A stretch of DNA of 64,000 nucleotides from Mugil cephalus (taxonomy: Eukaryota; Chordata; Actinopteri; Mugiliformes; Mugilidae). The translations under genes and the position numbers were made by a program. Shown in pieces: positions 58,415-64,000 of the stretch (position 1 is the first letter of the stretch; each line of letters begins with the position of its first letter). The notes beneath the pieces were generated by a model. It was not told where the DNA came from, did not search any database, and saw only the letters and a program-made list of their open reading frames with translations. Location: the NCBI RefSeq assembly GCF_022458985.1, contig NC_061777.1:17325668-17389667 (forward strand), read 5' to 3'.

Positions 58415-61400
58415 AGTACCTGTTAGTGGTAGTTACTGTGTCTGAGCATGTGCATTTGCAGAAATGCTTTCATGGCAGTGTGTAGGTGTATGTGTGTAAA
58501 GCCACCACTAGAAAGTGTTGAAAGCCTCAGCTAGCAAGATCGCATCCAGGGTGACTAATAAGCTTAACATGAGCACGGCTGTGTTCGCATGCATGGTGCG
58601 GTGAAAGAAGTCTTCAATGTTGAGAGAAATGCAGAAATGGTTCCCTAGGCTCCTACTAATTCCTTCACCCCCCTCAAGCTTCAATCAGACTGTGAACCAT
58701 CTTACTGTTAGCTATGGCTCCGTAGCAGTTGCAAAGTGCACACCAGAAGTACGAGGCTTCACAAACAAAGTTCAGGACAGGCTGAATTTAAACATTCACC
58801 AAGTTTATCCAAGAGCACTTCTTTCTCGGTTTAGAGGCTGAAATAAACAGTATTGTGCGTTAGTTTCTAGTGACAAAGATCAGTCATTGCAGAGGCTTCC
58901 AAATATTACATTGTCTCGTCTTGCCTTCTGTCTTGTGTTAATTTGATTAAAATACAGCATATTTGCATATTTATATATTCAAACAGGAAAATGTGATTAT
59001 GCAATTATGTAAACTTATGGTTCATATTCCACTCTGATTCCTCTTGAACTGCTGCCCTCCTCACAGCTCACTCACTCGTCAGTTTGGCCACGGATCCTGG
59101 GGAAGTAGCAGCGGTGTCGTCTTTACGTTGTCTTATGAATATGCGCTCGCATCCACATGTGACTTTCTTTTGACCATGTGGCTCCTCGATGTGTGGATTT
59201 ATAAGCCACTTCACACTCCATTCCTGTGTGGGAGGAGGCTGAGTTAAAAATAGGCAGTTTTGGAGGTAGTGAGCAGCCTGCACTGTGTGAAGCACTTAAG
59301 AGCACACGGGAGAACTATTGGTATTCTCTTTGCATGTCATTTATTTGTGTCAATAAACAATTTGAATCGCACACCGGCAGTAGTTACCAAATTGCCCATG
59401 TCAGATTGTATAAGAGTGTCAGAGGCAACATACGATTAAAGCAGTGAGGTTGTGACTGCATCTAATCTTGTGTGTGTTAATGTGAAGTGTGTGTCGATTT
59501 CAGCATTCCAGTGATTTAGTTTTAGGTTTAAAATGACACCGAGGCACTTTTAAGAGACATACACCTAAAAAAGGAAGATATCCATATATATGTCTCTCAA
59601 CAAATATACTTCATTTGGCTGATGTGATGATGGTTTAAGTACAATGTTGAGGTTGCTGTACTTTGGCGAAAGGTTCCTTTATGTTACACTTTATGTGCTG
59701 ATCCGTTCGACAGTCCTTACTTACTGCAAGTTTGAATCTTTATATATCATTTAACAAATCTGTCTGCTCTGGTCAGACATCACATCATCAGGCTCTACGT
59801 TGTTTAAGGCGATACAGCACATCATCAGGCAGATGCTGCTTTATGTTTTCGAGTTGTTGTCCTTGTCAGTACGCAAGAAAACCTCAAAGAGATTTCTTCA
59901 TATTTGTATATTTCTTTCCAAATAGACTCGGGGGTGAATCGAGAGATCAGATTATAGTGGTAAAAGGTCAAATGTTGTTGTCGCCCAATAAACTTTATTT
60001 TTTGTTCGTTGTTCAGGAATTCTTAGACTAATTGTGACAACATTTCACACAAGTGACAGGCCTACTTCATATTGATGTCATAATGCTTGTTAACACCCAC
60101 AAGGATCTGGGCTGGCATTGATGTAAGTGAAACTTTAGTTTAGTTGGTGGAGACATTGAACCACAGGGCGGTAATTCTTGTTTTTAGACACTGTTCAGTT
60201 TTCAGAGTTGAATTGTTTGCAGTGTGAAAGAACCTTTTTGTTGTACATGTTTCCATTGCAGACTGTGATGATGGCAGGGGGGAGTATGAACTAATCCACT
60301 GAAATTACTGAAGGATATAAATTTAGAAAATAACAGAAATAATGCCATTAAAACAGAGTGGAGTGCAGAATTTTATTTCAATGTGTAATTCACATAATCG
60401 ACATATCCATAATAACATAGCAGTAAAGGAGAGATTTCTTTTAGGATTTAATAGCATAAACTAAGTGATATGTGTTTCAAAATCAATTAATCTAATTTGA
60501 TTAGCATCTAGATTTTGTACTCCTTATTATTAGCGTACTAATATTAGAACAATTTGAGACTAATACATGTGAGACTATACATGTGACATAGAGATGGTGA
60601 AAAGTTGCAATAAAACCTATAAAAATACTTTTAAAATTTTAAGTAAAATCAAATTAACAGACAATTAAATATATACTTGTAATAATATGGACACAGAAAA
60701 ACAAATGGTATGTTTTCAAGTCGTCACCTCTAACTGACATATGATGAGGAATAATGAGAACCTACTGTATATGGGGGCTCCTCATTTATGTGTATAAATT
60801 AATTAGTTTTACAAGGAAATGCTTATTGACATCTTAATTAGAATAAAGCATCTGCAACTCAGTGTGTACATAAAGGTATGAAGATGTTACTCAGGATCCT
60901 GATTATGTCTGTAAAGATTTGCAGTGACCCAGGTCCAGGCTCATGGTACATTTAAAACAAGGGCTTAAAAAAAACACAAACAAGTCCAGTTGCATTTGCC
61001 TTTAAATCAAGTCATCGATTTAAGCCGAGTCTTATGGCAAAATAGTTCGAGTGAGGAGCAGTGAGGTTTCAAGACTTCTACAGATGAGCGGTGGGGGATG
61101 GGCTGTTATTAATGACAGCGAGGACCTCACCTGTGAGGTCACTGACCTCTAGGTGAGAGCCACAGCCCCCCTTCTATCTCCATCTCATCTTTTGGTGTGC
61201 GGCTCCCCACTTTCTGGCCAGGATTCAATTACTGCTGCCTGGTTGACCCCTAACCTGCTCTGCACCAGAGTGAACCTCATCTTCTGACCCCGGCAGTCTC
61301 ACCACTGTTAACCTTCCCCGTCACTTGCTCTTCTGCCCCTCTAACTGGTATCTGCCTCCAAAATGAGACCTTGTCACTTTTGCCCTGTGTTTAAAAGTCC

Positions 61401-64000
61401 ACACAACTTTCTCCTGTGAATGACCGATTCCAGATTATATGTTTTGTTTATTTTAAAGTCCTTTTTTGTTCCTGCCTGCAAAATAGTAGAAGAAGGTAAA
61501 ATAGGTGAGAGTAATTTCCTCCATCATCTTGACATATTTACTTCATCAGCTGTGTTTTATAGTTCTTATGTTTCTCTATTTACAGATTGATCTTTCAACC
61601 TCGCTCTAAGCTGCAGTCGATGGTTGTTAAGCCATCACCGTCTCTTAATCACAACACAGATACCTGTTAATTACCAAACGAGTTCAAGTGTTTTTGCTAC
61701 TTAAACAGGGATTTGGGATCGATGCATTGCACTGCTCTAGGCCGAGCGGTGAGCACAGTTGACCATTTAATGAAACGTTGTGGGTTCTGCGCGTACAGTC
61801 TGGAGGAGATGAAGAACAAGGTGGATAAAGCAAAGGGTATATTAATAGGCAGCTGCACGGATGACACAGTTTGGTATTGGGTCAGGGATAAAGCATGAAC
61901 TTGTAAACTCACAGAGGGGCCTCTCCTTCCTCCCTCCTTCTCACTAACTCACTCTCGCCCTTCGTGGTGTCATCAGTTAGCAAAGCTGGGCTCGGGCAGC
62001 TCTACGAGAGCGGCGATTAGCCATCTCTCTGATTCTCATCCCCAGCAGAGTTCACTCAAAGGTAATACAGTAGTTTACACCCTCAGAGACGCTGGTTTGC
62101 CTCTGCCTTTGTTCTCTGCAGTCTTCAGTTTTGCAAATACAGTATCCATTCGATGCTATTGGCATAGAGTGGGAGTTTCTCTGTCATCTCTTGTAAATAA
62201 AACAATACGAAAATGCATTTCTAAAAACTGCACCTGCAGCTCCGCGATACATAAACATGAAGATGTATAGAGTTCATACATTCTCGCGTGTCCCCGAAGA
62301 GAACACCTTCCCGTTCCTTTCTACCACTGACCAGTAGATGTGACAGAAATGCCCAGGGTTTGTTCCACCCGCCTGGTGTCTGAGGTGTGGTCTCAATGGG
62401 CCGTTTTGTTGTGATCACAGCAGGCAGTGGGAGGTTAATCCCAAGAGAATGCAGGCTCAATCTTCCCCCGCCTCCAGCTTTCACCCAGGGCCTTCACATC
62501 CCCTCCTCTATAATGGCCCGATAGAGCTCTGTTGCCTGTGGCCGACACCTACCCAGATTTCACTTATCTCAGATTATTATCAAGTCCTGCATGCTTTTTT
62601 CAAAGCATAACGGAGTGGGCTTCTGACCTTTCACCTCTTACAACATAAATTAAGTATATGAACGAGACGAGACACAGAAACACTAATACTCGTCCAAGTT
62701 TTGAACAGTGTCCTCCAAAACATAGAATATGAGCTGTCAGTGATCGATTTGCAGTATATATTAGCACCAGACCTGAATCAGTTAGTATTAATGATTAATC
62801 CTCATAAGGATTTCAAGCATATTTTCAGACAAATCGTGCCTTCTAGTGTAAAGCTATGAGAAACAGCTCTGTTAAAACATGTTTTGATATACATTTAGTT
62901 TGTTTGAGCCCAGATAAATTATTTCAGATGGCAGAATATGCATCTGTTTTTCCCTGGAGTCTTTCGCACATATCTGTGCGTAATTAATGTGGATTTTGAC
63001 AGATGGAGAAAAAAAAAATGTCCTCGTAAGAGAGAAGGGTACATGCCACAATGTGTGAAGTGCAAGCGTGGTGGGAGCTTCTTGTATTATTTGCTCCCCA
63101 TGCCAGCTGGACTCGCCAGATTCTTACAGGTAGAAATTCAAGCACTAAATATGCAGACGGCATTAAAAAACAGAGCCCACTATAAATAGACAGTGTTTTT
63201 GTTGTTACAGTTGGAAATTAATGTGAAATGTTCTTAATTTTGTTCTAAATTTGGCTTTAGAAAAGCCAAACCTGTCCAATACAGAGTATCTCCATTCATG
63301 GTAACTTTCGTGAAATATCCAGTGAAGTGCAATTCCTTTGATTGGTAATTGTGACTGGGGGTCATTTTAATTTAAATGCTTTAACTGCCTTTTAGTCTAT
63401 GCATGTGTGCGTTTGTATGTGTGTGTGTGCGTGCGTGCTGTTGTTTCAAACCATGTTATTTCTGAATGCATCGGGGTCTGACTTAAATATTAGTATAACT
63501 ACATTATCACAGTTTCTTTGCCTGGTAGCAAACATGTACAAATGAGGATTACAACTCTTGAGAAGGCAACAGGTCATGGTTGGTAAGCTGCCCAGGGGGG
63601 TCACTGATATAGAGTCACTTTTGACAGGCTGTGGAGGAGGCTCTATTGTTGCTGGTGTGTCTGGATGTTACCTGCAGGCACTATCACTGAGACTACAGTA
63701 TTATCCTATTATTAGGCTTAGTTGTTTACGCTTATTACTGCTTGTCAGGTAGGCAGAGAATCCTTCTGAAAATGAGCATCTGCAGAAAAATACACGACTA
63801 CTTCTTTATCTCATTCAAGTACATCGGCTTAGGATAATTTTCGGGGGCCTGTAAGAATGTCTCGATAGGACAACAAACAGAAACGTAAGGTTTATGTTTA
63901 CATGGAAGCATTTGATTCTTTGAAAATGTTTTACCGCACCGCCGACTGTGTTATTTGGCAGTCAGTCTGAGAATGTAAGATGCGCTGCGTCTGTTTTATA

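Larger units (their letters stand above)
47130..64000 (+). other. Putative PEBP4 intron 3, no further exon recognised
   Basis: After the donor at 47130 no segment resembling the DPDAP-, HWLV- or YQFFVYLQ-containing PEBP exons was found on the plus strand. The longest unexplained frames are 48756-49157 and 54163-54528 (minus) and a TTG-started frame at 51664-51903; none resembles a protein I know. Contents I can name are one Tc1-like remnant, a third block B, a palindrome at 57431-57448, a hairpin at 58364-58414, T runs near 50252-50269 and 58166-58185, and a GT run near 63419-63434. The region may also include intergenic DNA if the gene is truncated. Confidence 0.4.

Overview
The window reads as nuclear DNA from a ray-finned fish. 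The proteins are vertebrate, genes are split by GT-AG introns, intergenic DNA is AT-rich, microsatellites are frequent, and remnants of a fish-type Tc1-like transposon are present. No bacterial-style operon, CRISPR array, rRNA or intact tRNA was seen. Most of the longer open frames are chance frames in non-coding DNA.

Three genes can be supported. (1) An indoleamine 2,3-dioxygenase gene (IDO, fish ido1/proto-IDO type) lies on the minus strand, nine coding exons between 28494 and 30875, about 414 residues. (2) RHOBTB2 lies on the plus strand. It has a CpG-rich first exon near 33.4-33.74 kb and nine coding exons from 35261 to 39444, about 693 residues from the conserved downstream Met, plus a possible in-frame N-terminal extension from exon 1. 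(3) The 5' part of PEBP4 lies on the plus strand, with exons at 43450-43452 (ATG only), 46789-46883 and 47003-47129. Its remaining exons were not found before 64000.

Layout: 1-28 kb is a gene-poor region with low-complexity tracts and one Tc1-like remnant (7.55-7.87 kb). IDO and RHOBTB2 are head-to-head (28.5-39.4 kb), with a second Tc1-like remnant between them (32.6-33.1 kb). The probable RHOBTB2 3' UTR follows. PEBP4 is tandem to RHOBTB2, and its first intron carries a nested tandem array (43.9-46.6 kb) built from two blocks, A and B. A further copy of block B lies in intron 3 (48.2-48.6 kb). From 47.1 kb to the end is putative PEBP4 intron, with a third Tc1-like remnant and a strong 22-bp hairpin at 58.4 kb.

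The genes do not form a pathway. IDO is a haem enzyme of tryptophan catabolism, RHOBTB2 is an atypical Rho GTPase/BTB adaptor for CUL3 ubiquitin ligase, and PEBP4 is a secreted PEBP-domain protein. The points most worth a second look are the A/B array with its nearly identical exon-like B blocks, the PEBP4 start codon placed exactly at an exon end beside a GAA/GCA triplet repeat, the displaced RHOBTB2 start codon, and the 58.4-kb hairpin.
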